64,000 bases of DNA from contig NC_082695.1 of NCBI RefSeq assembly GCF_949987515.2, forward strand, positions 71,070,466-71,134,465. The letters are read 5' to 3'. A model generated the notes under the pieces. It had not been told where the DNA came from and made no database searches. It worked only from the letters and a program-made list of their open reading frames with translations. Below, one piece after another: positions 36,170 to 47,414 of the stretch. Source of the stretch: Delphinus delphis (lineage: Eukaryota; Chordata; Mammalia; Artiodactyla; Delphinidae). The stretch's first letter is position 1; every line of letters begins with the position of its first letter. Made by a program: the position numbers and the translations under genes.

Positions 36170-36360
36170 AGGGCTTCCCTGGTGGCGCAGTGGTTGAGAG
36201 TCCGCCTGCCGATGCAGGGGACACGGGTTCGTGCCCCGGTCCGGGAGGATCCCACGTGCCGCGGAGTGGCTGGGCCCATGAGCCATGGCCGCTGAGCCTG
36301 CGCGTCCGGAGCCTGTGCTCCGCAACGGGAGAGGCCACAACAGTGAGAGGCCCGCGTAAC

Positions 36361-36389
<29 letters not shown>
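36170..36389 (+). mobile_element. Short-form CHR-2-type SINE (young)
   Basis: Starts GGGCTTCCCTGGTGGCGCAG, carries an intact B-box region (GGTTCGTGCCCC), many CpGs, and ends GCGTAACGC before about 27 A. A 10-bp duplication AAGGAGGGGG lies at 36160-36169 and 36390-36399. The extra 3' body of long copies is absent. Together with the copy at 36766-36978 it forms an inverted pair. Confidence 0.96.
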
Positions 36390-36393
<4 letters not shown>

Positions 36394-36594
36394 AGGGGGG
36401 AAAAAACAAGTAGGAGGTGAATTAGGCTTGAGAAAGGAGAATACACTCCAAATGTAAATGTCACTGTTTTGTATGGTGCTAGTTCCTGAGTCTTTGTTAG
36501 ACTAGAAAGCATATTGGAGTTGCTCCCTTCCCACTTTAAGCAAAACCTTCAATGTCTGTCCCGTACACTTGGGCTATGTCATCTTTTGATGACT

Positions 36595-36752
36595 GAAGGC
36601 ACATGGTTAGTGCCATGGTCAAATGCAGGATTTGGAGTCCGAGGAGACCACATTCAACTTCTGACAACTTCCTACTGGGAACATTGGGTCTTCTCTCTAA
36701 ATCTCAGTTTCCTCCTCAGTGAAACTGGGATAATAATACATGCCTTCACAAA
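36595..36752 (+). mobile_element. MIR SINE interrupted by a young SINE
   Basis: CAGGATTTGGAGTCCGAGGA, AATCTCAGTTTCCTCCTCAG and CTGGGATAATAATACATGCC follow MIR. Its 3' part seems to continue after the SINE (ATTAATTGAGATGTTATATA at 36990-37009). Confidence 0.72.
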
Positions 36753-36765
36753 CTACTTTACATAT

Positions 36766-36978
36766 ATATATATATATTTTTTTTTTGCGATACGTGGGCC
36801 TCTCACTGTTGTGGCCTCTCCCGTTGTGGAGCACAGGCTCCGGACGCGCAGGCTCAGCGGCCATGGCTCACGGGCACAGCCACTCCATGGCATGTGGGAT
36901 CTTCCCCGACCGGGGCACGAACCCATGTCCCCTGCATTGGCAGGCGGACTCTCAACCACTGCGCCACCAGGGAAGCCC
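36766..36978 (-). mobile_element. Short-form CHR-2-type SINE (young)
   Basis: Plus-strand view: T-run, body GCGATACGTGGGCC, head ending GCGCCACCAGGGAAGCCC. Perfect 13-bp duplication CTACTTTACATAT at 36753-36765 and 36979-36991. Inserted in a MIR. A 189-codon open frame through MIR and SINE is accidental. Confidence 0.96.
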
Positions 36979-37009
36979 CTACTTTACATATTAATTGAGA
37001 TGTTATATA

Positions 37010-38190
37010 AGAAAAAAATTCCTATAAGTGGAAAAACATTGCACGTATGTTCAAATATTTACTGTGATTCTCCTACCTCATGATGGCTACTTACAGTGCA
37101 CTGAGGATTTTCCCTTGACTGGTCAGTCCCCTGTGAGAATGATTCCAAACCAGGACATGACTCTATCTAGTAAATGTGTTTGTATGGGTGTGTTGGTTGT
37201 GGGGATGTGGCGAATGTAGGCAGTGGAATTGGATGGGGTTCTTCTGCTATCTTCTCTGCTCTGGGACCGAGGAGTTGTCTTGCCAATCGTTAGGCATAGA
37301 TTCATTTTCCAGACACTTGAGACAATTGAAACATTTAGAAACTCTGTGTGATTTTTTAAAAATTAATGGCAGGGAATTCTTAAAATATTACGGTAATGGA
37401 TTAACAGGTCTCAATAAATGAGACCTGGTTGATTAAATTTCCCATACAATACGCGTTTGATGATCAAGAGAGCTAGGCACTGGGTACATCGCTTTTCGGG
37501 CATTATTACATCTAAAATGTGTGAAACATCATTTGAGAGAGGAGCCCAAAGCATCCTCCCTGCTCAGCGTTCGTCTGTTCCTGGCTTGAAATGAGATGCG
37601 GCTGGATCCTTAGGGTGGCTGCAAACTGTCTTTCGGCACACCTCCTACCCTAAAGATGGCGACGCAGGAACCTCCAAAATGCCAAACCAGGAAACCGAGC
37701 CCAGCTAGAAGCTATCCCGTTGTCAAAGCGACACTTCCTTGCTTCATGTGAAAGCCTCCAGGAGCCCGGCCAGTGGCAGGTCTTAAGAGAAGGTACAACA
37801 CCCTCCTACCAACATTTGCTCCTCCATTCCTTTTGGCTCCACTGGAAGCAGAAAGGAGGTTATTGGACTTGCAGGTGGTTAGTGCACAAGACAAGCAGGG
37901 CGCGTATGAGAGGTTAAGATGGCGCAAGGAGAGGAGAGTAGGGTCCAGTAGACACCTGAGGGTCAGCATTGGTGGAGACTCCACCATCAGAGGGGACCTT
38001 TGGGGCCTGACTTGCTTCCTTCCCTTTGGAAAGCACAGGGCGAAGAGGAAGAAGGAAGAGAAGGGAGAAAAGCAAGTTGTGGCTGGAATAAAAGAATGAT
38101 GGGGACTAATTCAAAGATGACTTATAGGAACAGAGAATACTTCCTTCTTTTTGCTCCATGTTCTGAAAGTCAGGGGGCGGAAGAAGCGGG
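37010..38190. other. Unassigned DNA, GC-richer 37.55-38.1 kb
   Basis: No gene that I can support. The 37.55-38.1 kb part is relatively GC-rich, non-repetitive to the eye, and contains two AAGATGGCG motifs (see separate entry). A plus-strand frame at 37773-38099 (108 codons) has no known domain. Confidence 0.4.
37653..37924 (+). promoter_or_regulatory. Two YY1-type AAGATGGCG motifs
   Basis: AAGATGGCG occurs at 37653-37661 and again at 37916-37924 in the same orientation. This 9-mer is the core of the YY1 consensus, often found just downstream of TATA-less transcription starts. No TATA box, initiator or exon can be assigned. Function is inference only. Confidence 0.3.
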
Positions 38191-38191
38191 A

Positions 38192-38332
38192 AGGAACATT
38201 TATCATGTGCCAATTCTGCACCAGACATTCTGCTCACACTTTTAACGTTCCCTCGTTTAAACTTCATGGGAATTGCAGTAGGCTTTTTAATCCCCCTCAT
38301 TCCATATAAAGAAGCCCAAGTCTGTAGTGATG
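38192..38332 (-). mobile_element. MIR fragment
   Basis: ACATTTATCATGTGCCAATT, TTAAACTTCATGGGAATTGC and CATATAAAGAAGCCCAAGTC are compatible with the reverse complement of the MIR 3' half and core. Confidence 0.55.
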
Positions 38333-38516
38333 ATACTACCTTAGGTCATGCGTGTGAAGCAGCCAGGTTGGACCAGGTGTGCTTGCCTGCAAAGCTGTCT
38401 GCCACGTTGCCTCCCAGTGTCTATGACTTTGTGGTATTTCTACAGGTCTAGAAATAGAGCTAATGACAAGCTCTGACACGTCCTTCCTTAGGATTTTCTT
38501 GGACTAAACAATGGCA

Positions 38517-38802
38517 GGGCTTCCCTGGTGGCGCAGTGGTTGAGAATCCGCCTGCTAATGCAGGGGACACAGGTTCGAGCCCTGGTCTGGGAAGATCCCA
38601 CATGCCGCGGAGCAACTGGGCCCGTGAGCCACAACTACTGAGCCTGTGCATCTGGAGCCTGTGCTCCACAACAAGAGAGGCCACGATAGTGAGAGGCCCA
38701 CACACCGTGATGAAGAGTGGCCCCCACTTGCCGCAACTAGAGAAAGCCCTCGCACAGAAACGAGGACCCAACACAGCAAAAATAAATTAATTAATTAATA
38801 AA
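38517..38802 (+). mobile_element. Long-form CHR-2-type SINE
   Basis: Head GGGCTTCCCTGGTGGCGCAG, B-box region GGTTCGAGCCCTGG, body, then the extra 3' portion GAAGAGTGGCCCCCACTTGC CGCAACTAGAGAAAGCC and CCAACACAGCAAAAATAAAT with an AATT-rich tail. I see no clear target-site duplication. It is intermediate in age. Confidence 0.93.
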
Positions 38803-39667
38803 CTCCTACCCCCAGCATCTTCAGAAAAAGAAAACTACAGCTTTAAAAAAAAAGGCAAACAAAACATTCATAAATGCAAATTACTTACATTGATAAACCA
38901 AATGTATTTTTGTGAAAATGAATTAAAATTCTAAATGACAATCATTTTTTTAAACCATGGCTGGAAATTGACAACTGAGGCTTCAGTAACCTAATACATG
39001 GATAATATAAATTAAAGCTCCCAAGGCAGGCTGACTTCTAACAGCTTTGTGATAGTCCCAAGATTTACAAATCAAATGACCAGGTTCCAGAGACCTCTTC
39101 AGGGTCAAACTAGACTTTCCCCAGAGCTTAACACATAACACATGTCTTGAGATAGGATCTGGTTTGGGTTGGGGGCTGCATACTGTGTGTGTACAGAAAT
39201 GATCATGACCCTGGGTTTACCTTGGAAGTGGCTATTGGGTTACGCTACCTCGACATAGTTGTAAGAAATTCAACTATCTTCCTTGACAAGTCTCAACTTC
39301 ACCTGATACCATCTCCAAGTGTAAACTGGACCTCCCAAGGGGAGCAGATATCCAAAAAATGAGAAGGGGGGATTCAGTGGGTATTTGGGGAAGAGAAGCA
39401 GGGAATGGCTGCTGAGTTGACCAACAGTGAAAATCTTTGAAGGATGTTCCACAACCCCATGGAACAAGAATTCTGCCCACTAAACTCCCCCCTAATGGGT
39501 GTGCAAAGCTTTACAAACCACAAGCACGTTGTGTGAGGGAATCCCATAGGAGGCCGTGGGGGATGAATGCTGCAAAACAGGGACCTGAAGTTCTCTTGCC
39601 CGAGATTGTTCACCCTTGAGAGACAGGACAGATCCCTGCAAAGTGGCAGAAAATAGAATCAGCCTTT
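38803..39667. other. Unassigned DNA
   Basis: No exon or nameable repeat. Minus-strand frames of 65-79 codons overlap at 39.27-39.61 kb without recognisable content. Confidence 0.4.
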
Positions 39668-39780
39668 GCAGAGGTGTGGGGATGATTAAGTGAGACGCTA
39701 CCGGTAAAGGTACTTGTCTTTAACACTCAGTGTCTATTATAGTGGTGATGGTGATGATGACGGTGACGAGGAAGAGGAGG
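39668..39780 (+). mobile_element. MIR 3' end plus GAN-rich run
   Basis: GGGATGATTAAGTGAGACGC and TAACACTCAGTGTCTATTAT suit the MIR 3' part. It is followed by an imperfect GAT/GAC/GAG trinucleotide run at about 39743-39783. Confidence 0.45.
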
Positions 39781-39844
39781 GGGACGGGTATGGTAGCTTG
39801 CAAAGCATTCCCAAGTAGTGTGTTATTTCACTGCATTTGGGTTG

Positions 39845-40219
39845 CATCCAATGAGGTAGGTGGCAGGAGTCCACACCAGAACCCCAGATGACTCCTAGCC
39901 ATCATTTTTCCACTACTCTCTGCTGCCTCCCGAGGAGCTTTTAGGGAGGTGGGGGAAGGAGGGGAAGTGGGATGAGAAATCGGAGCACAAATAATAATTC
40001 TACTGAGGCTGCACTGTGGTTCCATTCACCACACTTCTCAAATGGGGTGAAAAGGCCTCTTTGTTGGAGCAAACAGGACCCAGAGATTCACCACCAACCC
40101 CCTCCTTCCCCCTACAGGGAAAATGTACACGAGTCTCTTAGAGATTTATGTCTTTTCTAGGCCTGCAAGCCAAAGCTGGTACTCCACCCCCCTACTAATT
40201 TTCAGGAGCAAAATAATAC
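39845..40219. other. Unassigned DNA
   Basis: No gene or nameable repeat recognised. Confidence 0.4.
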
Positions 40220-41300
40220 TTTTGTCCCTTAAAAAGAGAAATAGACAACAAACAGGAATTTTAAAAATCCTCAATTTCTGCTTTTAAGTTAGTTCTGAAA
40301 TGCATTAATCTCTTTCACTTGATATGGCTCACTTTCATTCTTCCATTTTAATATCTTAGGGAAAAAAAAACCCCAAATAACCAATAACAGTTTACAGCTT
40401 TGACGCAGAGCACTAAAGTTGCTTTTCTATGAATATAGATTATTACATTTTTTTACAAAGCAAGTAAACAGATGCATAAAAATGCATTATTTCAGGAGCA
40501 CAAGAAAACCTGCAATAAGTATGGTGGCTTTAATTTGTTTTTATGATTACTTGTAATTAATTAGCATCAAAAGTAAATTATCAACATCCAAAATTGTATC
40601 ATTGGATGTGAGCAGGGTACTCCTTGAATGATTGATTGGTTCATCTTTATACCAAGGTAGGAAGAAGGATCTTTTATTTTACTTTTTTAAAAAATTTGAA
40701 CTATGGCTAAATGGAAGTGCCCAAAACCAGTGGCAACGCAGAGGAAGAAATTTAAAAGCGACTGATAGGAAGGCTCAGTTTGTTGCATGATAAATGGTGT
40801 CAAGGGGTAAAAACGATGTATATTAGCCGTCGCATCATTCTATCAGGTTAGACCAAGGATAAAAGTTTCCTTTAAAAAATAAAAATAAAAATGGATCAGC
40901 TCTGCTGATCTCATACTTCCTTCAAACCATCACGCTTCAATGATAAAAAGGGAGACATTTTGACAGGTGTTGGTATTTTTTAAACCATCTCCTGCTCTTT
41001 GTCACCATCTTTTTTTTCCCCCCTTAAGATTAATGATGAAATTGTTTGCTATAGCTTTGATCAGTTTAAAACTAACCAATAAGTTCAAGGGAGCTATCCC
41101 CTTGACCTCGTCCCACTTCCTCTGACATTTACTCCACAGCTCACCCTGCTGTGAAGCGTCCTTTGCTGAGGGAGTGCCAAGAAGAAAGAAAAAATGAGTA
41201 TTTAGTAAGCAGACTGGCTTTTATCTGCAAGGAATATGTGCAGGATTTAGAAGACTCACCCACCTCTATTTTATTAATGAGAACGTACTTGAACTGAGAA
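40220..41300. promoter_or_regulatory. Repeat-free AT-rich block, possible CNE/enhancer
   Basis: About 1.1 kb with no visible transposon. It has a palindromic homeodomain-type site TAATTAATTA at 40554-40563, a PBX/MEIS-like TGATTGATTGG at 40629-40639, and GCATAAAAATGCATT near 40474-40488. The texture resembles vertebrate developmental enhancers in gene deserts. No conservation data are available, so this is inference. Confidence 0.3.
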
Positions 41301-43887
41301 CTCAATCTCTGCAATACAAATAGAATTCAACAACAGAAGGGAAGGGAGGGGAATAAATAAGATTCAAAAGCCACATTCTCCTTTCTTGCTTAGCATCTCT
41401 TCTAAGAGTTAGGTGCTCTCACAATGGGATTACGGAGCTTCCGACAAAGTTAAATAAAATAAATAGATTCACTTCTAACAAGTTTCATTCCACAGCAGGC
41501 CCTCCAAAGACACACAATTTTTAATTTTGGGTAAGCTATCTGACATGAAACTATATGTCTGTATGTTTTTAAATAATCCATCGGGAGGAATAGAAAGTGT
41601 TACATGTCGATGGGGAGTTGGGGATAGATTTGCACTTATGTTTACTTCAATACTGATGAAAGAATATAAGGTAAATTGCCTCCCAATCAAGGCATAGTCA
41701 GGGAAGGATTGACCTCAGCCACACTCCTGATTATTCTGTCCTCTTCCTCCAGGGAATCTACTACAGGTAACCATCGTGCTACCAGTGAACTTGGCTGGTT
41801 ACTAAGGAACCATGTCAGAGTTAACAGTCTCCAAAGAGAAAATGTCAAATCAAACCAAGGATGTCTGCATTGCAGTTACCGTACTAGAAAAATCTCTACT
41901 AAATCACACTAAAGTAATACATAACGGTCAAAGCTCAGGCTACACCAACTGCATCCTTGTTTAAATGTTTAAATTAAGGGTTTGTCACAGGTCTTGAATT
42001 GCGGTCATTGCTCCCATCCACCACTGCTGGAGACAAGGGTCAGGGAATACTGGGGAACCCATAAAATTTCTAGCCAGGGTATTCCCACACTGAGCTTTAC
42101 CAACGGTGGGTACACATTCCCAGTCCCCTGGCTTGCTGCCTGCCAGATTTGTCTTTGGAAGGTCACACCACCTTTCCCCAAACACAGTGCTCAGGGGCAC
42201 ATATGGAGAAGACGTTGGTTATTTTTTTCACTGAAAAGAAGAAAATGAGAAGACTCTTCAAGGCAGAACCAAGGAGAAAAAGCAGTTCCTTGGTTTCTCG
42301 AGGAAGTGGACCCAAGTACCAGGCAGCACTCACTGAAGTCCTCAACATAGGAAAAGCCCATGTTTTGTTTCTTATCATCATTTCTAATGTGAAATTTGGA
42401 TTCCTGGTTAGAGCATACCTTGGCATTCCATTATAGAGTTGTTCCCCTATAGATCCAACGGGGCCATTAAGCTCATTGGCCACTGGATGACCATTCCTTT
42501 TTAGTTTTTTTGGTCTTTTTTTATTCCTTTTTGTGTGAATATGTGTCTAGGAGAGGGAAGGTGATGGAGGAAGTGAACCACTCAAGTCTTGACTTCCTAG
42601 GTCCACCTGAATTTCAGATCCCAAAGATGGGTCAAATTTCCTCACTACACTATGGTGTCTAGTTACTAGGTCTACTTCAAGGTCTTTATGATACTTCAGT
42701 AGTGGGTACATTTGGGTGAGGACTAAGACAAATTATTTCAAAAGTTGTTTTATAGTGAGGAGTTAGAATAAGTTTCTAGAAAGCTTGCAGGGACTACCCT
42801 GGAAAAGACGATGAAAAAGACAATATTTGTATTTATCACCCACGCTGCTCTACTAGGCTCTTCTCCCGAGATGCTCTGGGCCCTAATGAAGCCCCATCTG
42901 AGTGAGGTACAGATTCCAAGCATTTTCCTCTCTGAGCAGATCCCTCAGGTCCATAAATTTTAAAATATCCTTCCTCTGTAAAACGGCTCTGTCCTGGTGC
43001 TAGACTCTCTGAATTCTGCACCCAGATTTCCAGGCTACCTAGTGTCTTTATTAGGTGAAGTTAAGGCAATAACAGGTAATTTTGTATTGTTGTATTTCCC
43101 TTCTGAGTAGCAGATGTACATTCTAGCATGTCTTTCTAAATATATTTTGATTAAAAAGAGTGATCCTCAAGGGTTTTGATTCCAAAGTAAGGGAGATACT
43201 TGGGGGCAGATGAAGTCTTTTGGTTCCTTCTAAACCACCCTGGGACAAGGCAATGCCTACATGCTTTGAGTCTACAAAGTCTTGCCCTAAAGGTTTATGT
43301 TCTATTAATACAAGACGCATGATTTTCCCGATAATTGCTTTTATCTACCATTGATATTTACCACAGGGGCACAGTCTCAAGAATTGCCCAGGGCAACTGT
43401 CTTGTGTAAAACCAACATTGCTTTAAATCTACACATTTAAAAGCAGAAAAGCACACTAGTCATATTTTACCCATTTCCGATCTATGAAGTTCCCTGGGGG
43501 CGCTTTTTACCATAAAGATCTTTGCAAGATGATTATACAAACTTCCTCCTCTTATCTTAGAAGAAACGATTGGTACCCAAGACTTTCTTCCAAATTCCTT
43601 TTCATCAGCATTTTACAATCCTTTTTAAAAGCTCCCTTTTATGAAATTCCTTTCAAAGTTACACTTTTCCCTGCTAAACTTATGATATAATGAACCTCAA
43701 AATGAACATATGATAACTTTTTTCCCCCTACTCTTCAAGATTCATGCTTCAGTCAGCAATTTCTTGTACCTTTATGCTTTCTCCTCTCTTTACCCTTTTC
43801 CTTCCTTTGATGGCTTTTTCTGAAACACACCATTGAAAACCTTTCCTGTTTCTCTAAACAGTGTTCTTTCCCTGATAATAAACTATA
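41301..43887. other. Unassigned 2.6-kb stretch
   Basis: No exon, RNA gene or nameable repeat. Frames up to 106 codons at 42.15-42.5 kb overlap on both strands, which argues against coding. Confidence 0.4.
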
Positions 43888-43888
43888 G

Positions 43889-44010
43889 AGATTTCCCCGG
43901 CGGTCCAGTGGTTAAGATGTCACCTTCCAATTCAGGGGGTGTGGGTTTGATCCCTGGTGGGGGAACTAAGATCCCACATGCCGTGCAGTGCAGCCAAAAT
44001 TTTTTTTAAA
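43889..44010 (+). mobile_element. CHR-1/Bov-tA-like short SINE
   Basis: GATTTCCCCGGCGGTCCAGT, GTGGGTTTGATCCCTGGTGG and AACTAAGATCCCACATGCCG then GCAGCCAAAA with a T/A-rich end. This is the shorter tRNA-derived SINE related to CHR-1 of whales and Bov-tA of ruminants. Flanking duplications are too diverged to define. Confidence 0.85.
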
Positions 44011-44167
44011 GTTAAAAGAAATAAAGCTGTAGATGGTAGGGGTTCCTCAACTTACTTGTCAGTTCCATTCTGCCCGTCAGTTCCATTCTTTAAGGAATTC
44101 TAGAGAGAGAGCAGGAATGGTGATAGAGCTTAGGGTTTCATGGGAAAAATCCAACAGAGAACATTTT

Positions 44168-44373
44168 TTTTTTTTTTTTTTGCGGTACGCGGGCCTCTCA
44201 CTGTTGTGGCCTCTCCCGTTGCGGAGCACAGGCTCCGGATGCGCAGGCTCAGCGGCCATGGCTCACGGGCCCAGCCGCTCCGTGGCATGTGGGGTCTTCC
44301 CGGACTGGGGCATGAACCCGTGTCCCCTGCATCGGCAGGCGGACTCTCAACCACTGTGCCACCAGGGAAGCCC
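44168..44373 (-). mobile_element. Short-form CHR-2-type SINE (young)
   Basis: Plus-strand view: T-run, GCGGTACGCGGGCC, head ending GTGCCACCAGGGAAGCCC. Perfect 12-bp duplication AGAGAACATTTT at 44156-44167 and 44374-44385. CpG-rich, short form. It lies 160 bp from the CHR-1-like SINE in opposite orientation. Confidence 0.96.
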
Positions 44374-44385
44374 AGAGAACATTTT

Positions 44386-47321
44386 AAAAAGAGTAAATGG
44401 TCTATATATTAAAATATGTGGCACTGAAAATAAATATTTTGAGGCTTAGAAAGATTAATACCTTTCAAGACTAGACACACAGAAGTTCAAAGAACATTTA
44501 TGGTTCTTCCAATCCTAATGCTTATGGACTTATGGTTTTGATTGATTAAAGTCATAGATGCTCTCCTTGACAAAATCATAACATGATATCTATCAAACAA
44601 TCTTACAAGGTAACGTCAAAGGATATAAAAGGATTCCAAAAGATTTTAGCTCCAAATTGCAACCTGAGGTGATGGTAGGAGAACCAAGAGTTACAAATGT
44701 GGTTTCCTGGAAGCAGTATCGGCCAACTGCGGAAGGCAAGCTGATTGGTCTGCTTTGCATGAAAGGTCATCAACATTGCACATGGTTCAGCATGGCATCT
44801 GCTGAAGAATAAGAACCTTCTTCACATTAGCCTCAAGAAATATCTGAGGCATTAAAACAGATTAATCATTTACTCATGGTACAGTTATTTTAGTTATTTC
44901 TGATTTAGATCAAGACCTTATTGATATGTTTCCATGCTTTTACTGTGTGTGCCTCATCTTGTTTTCCTCTGTTATATAGAGTAGATTTTTATTTTGTTTT
45001 ATTCATTTCACTATTAATGACTGCTCTATATCATCTAGGCTTAATGACAATATTCACCCAGTTGTCCATGGTAGGAAACCTGAACTCATTCTGGTTTAAC
45101 ATTAATTTACTATATCTTATAATATTTTTCATCAAACTTCCTATTTGCTCTTCATTTAGCAACAATGAATATGAGTATCCACTGGGTACTACATACCATC
45201 TATAAATTTTGTCAGTTGATACCCTCCTGATCTGATTGTTCTGTCTTCAGCGCTTACAGTGTGATACCATCAAAGTCCCTCTCCTGCCGACCCAGCCACA
45301 TCAAATTCCAAGTTCACCAGTTGTAGAAGCCAATTCACTTTACAGTCAGCAGATTCTTTATCAATTCTCACCTTCATGAGAAAATTGATGAGTCATAATT
45401 GTCTAGACCTGTCCTATGCAAGTGATGTTGGGTAATTGGCAGCAATAGAATGATTCAATTTCAAAGATAAATAATTGCATTTTGTTTCAATTCTCAGGAC
45501 TCTATGGAACATAAGACTCCGTACAAAAGCCTTTCCTTGGTTGAGTAAAGATAACTAAAGACAAGTAGTCTAATTTGACAATCTTCCTTATGAGCTTTAA
45601 CGCTATTTGTTCACAAGAGGTCTGTGTTTTGGGAGACTAATTTCCTCTCATTTAGCATTTTAAGGAGTCGCGTTTTTTGTTGTGATGGTGGTCACGTTGT
45701 TCACTGACTGGACAATGTAACTTGTAAGGGTGAGCTGGTCATGGTGATTTTAGCTAATATCAGTAGAACGGTGATTAGTCACCTGAATCACAGACTCTGG
45801 GTTTATTTCTCCCAATCCTAATCTGACTCCTTCAAAGGAGCATTTCCATGGTTGGTGCAGATACAGAGGGCACAGATTTTGTGTTTAAGATGTGTGTACA
45901 TCCAAGTTAAGATTCAGCCCCAGCTCCCGGAATTAGACTCACATATAAAAGCAGTTACACAAAACCTGTATTTCAGGGTTATGCAGGGACAGGTGCATAC
46001 TTGGAATTCAAGGGTAGGTTTTATTATCATTATTATGATTTCTCCTTCTGTATAATTCCACCGATAAGAAGCCCGAGAGCTCATCAGAAGGCTAATCTGG
46101 ACTTGGAGGCTCTGGAACCCAGGAATCGTAAGACTCAGCAGTGTCAGGGTGATGGAGGGTTTTGCTTGCTGATGCACATTCATCATCAGACCTAAAACAG
46201 AGTTTAATTTTCATGAGCTTCTTTTCTAAGGCTGGCTATTGGTTTCCATTATGTGATAATCACAGTTCAATACTGCTCAATTATAGCCCATCTGATTCAT
46301 TCTTTCACATATAGGTTTCCTACTCTGTGCAACACACTGTGTTTTAACTAACGAGAAACGTCTAGGATCACCTCAAATGAAAATTTTTCTATAGGTGTTA
46401 CTGTTTATTCTTATTATTATCTCTTCTCTATTGACCACTCCCAAGGATGAAGATGTGAAGATGTGAAGATTACAAGTAATAATGCTCCCACTAACTTTGC
46501 ATTCTTTTGGTCTGTTTAAAAAACTGGGATGGAGGATTGCACCAGTGGAAAGAGCTCTCTGGACGTGTAATGGCCTTCACAGTTCAAAACGCCCAAGTCC
46601 GGCTACCTTCTGGGAGAAGCCTTTAGATAGAAAATAGATTGAAATGTACCTTATCTAGGCAATCTGTAGGACTCACGTTCCCTTTTCCCTCAGTGGATAA
46701 AGCTGAGAAAAGTCATCAAGTAATACTTTTTATGAGATATACATTTCACTGAAAGGGTCTGGGCCTAGGTATTGAGTCATCCCATATTTGCAGAGTTGAG
46801 CATCGCTCCTGTTCAAACCATGCCCCAGAGTGAGCAATTTTTCTGGACTTATAGCACCGCAGTGTTATAAAGCAGTAGAGACATAGCATAAGTCACAGAA
46901 AGGGGAAGAAAATTTAACCCAGAATTTTAAAAATCCTTCCCTAAGTGGTATACCCCAAACTTACACAATGATTTATTTCTAATTAACTTGCTAAGAAAGA
47001 GACATTCTCTCTCTTTTGGCAAAATTTTGACCCAACAATCAGCTGGATATCCTGTCTAGACTTGACTCCAGCTTCTCCTCAAAAAGTCTGTCTAGAGCCT
47101 CCCAATCTAACATTTTGCCTGGTGAATGGAAAGACTTTAAACATAACTGCAGTTCTGTTGACTGTTGGTAGTGAAATGGAGTTAATCAAGAAAATGGTGG
47201 GGATCCATTAAAACTTTCTGCTATAGATTCATTCGTTGATTCGTTGAAAATAAAATTTTGGAGCAGTGATAAGTAAATGAAAGGTGCTAGAAATATACAA
47301 ATGACCCAGGCCTCATAATCC
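44386..47321. other. Unassigned 2.9-kb AT-rich stretch
   Basis: No exon or nameable repeat. A short duplication GAAGATGTGAAGATGTGAAG lies at about 46448-46468. Confidence 0.4.
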
Positions 47322-47414
47322 TGAAGTTTTATGCCTTACAGAACGTTAGCTAAACTCAAGCAAAGATTTCACATTATGAAGTTTTATGCCTTACAGAACG
47401 TTAGCTAAACTCAA
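47322..47414 (+). repeat. Exact 38-bp direct repeat, 55-bp period
   Basis: A 38-base block starting TGAAGTTTTATGCCTTACAG and ending GCTAAACTCAA occurs at 47322-47359 and identically at 47377-47414. The period is 55 bp, as for a tandem duplication of 55 bp with the second unit cut short. Confidence 0.97.

Noticed and set aside
36170..36250. tRNA gene with A-box and B-box
   Set aside because: This is the tRNA-like head of a SINE. It does not fold into a full cloverleaf that I can support and is followed by SINE body and poly(A).
36514..37083. Longest open frame, 189 codons on the plus strand
   Set aside because: It begins in unique/MIR sequence and reads through a minus-strand SINE. The C-terminal half is a translation of the SINE, repeated at other SINE loci.
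44033..44449. 138-codon open frame
   Set aside because: Its centre is the translated SINE at 44168-44373. The same peptide appears at the other short SINEs.
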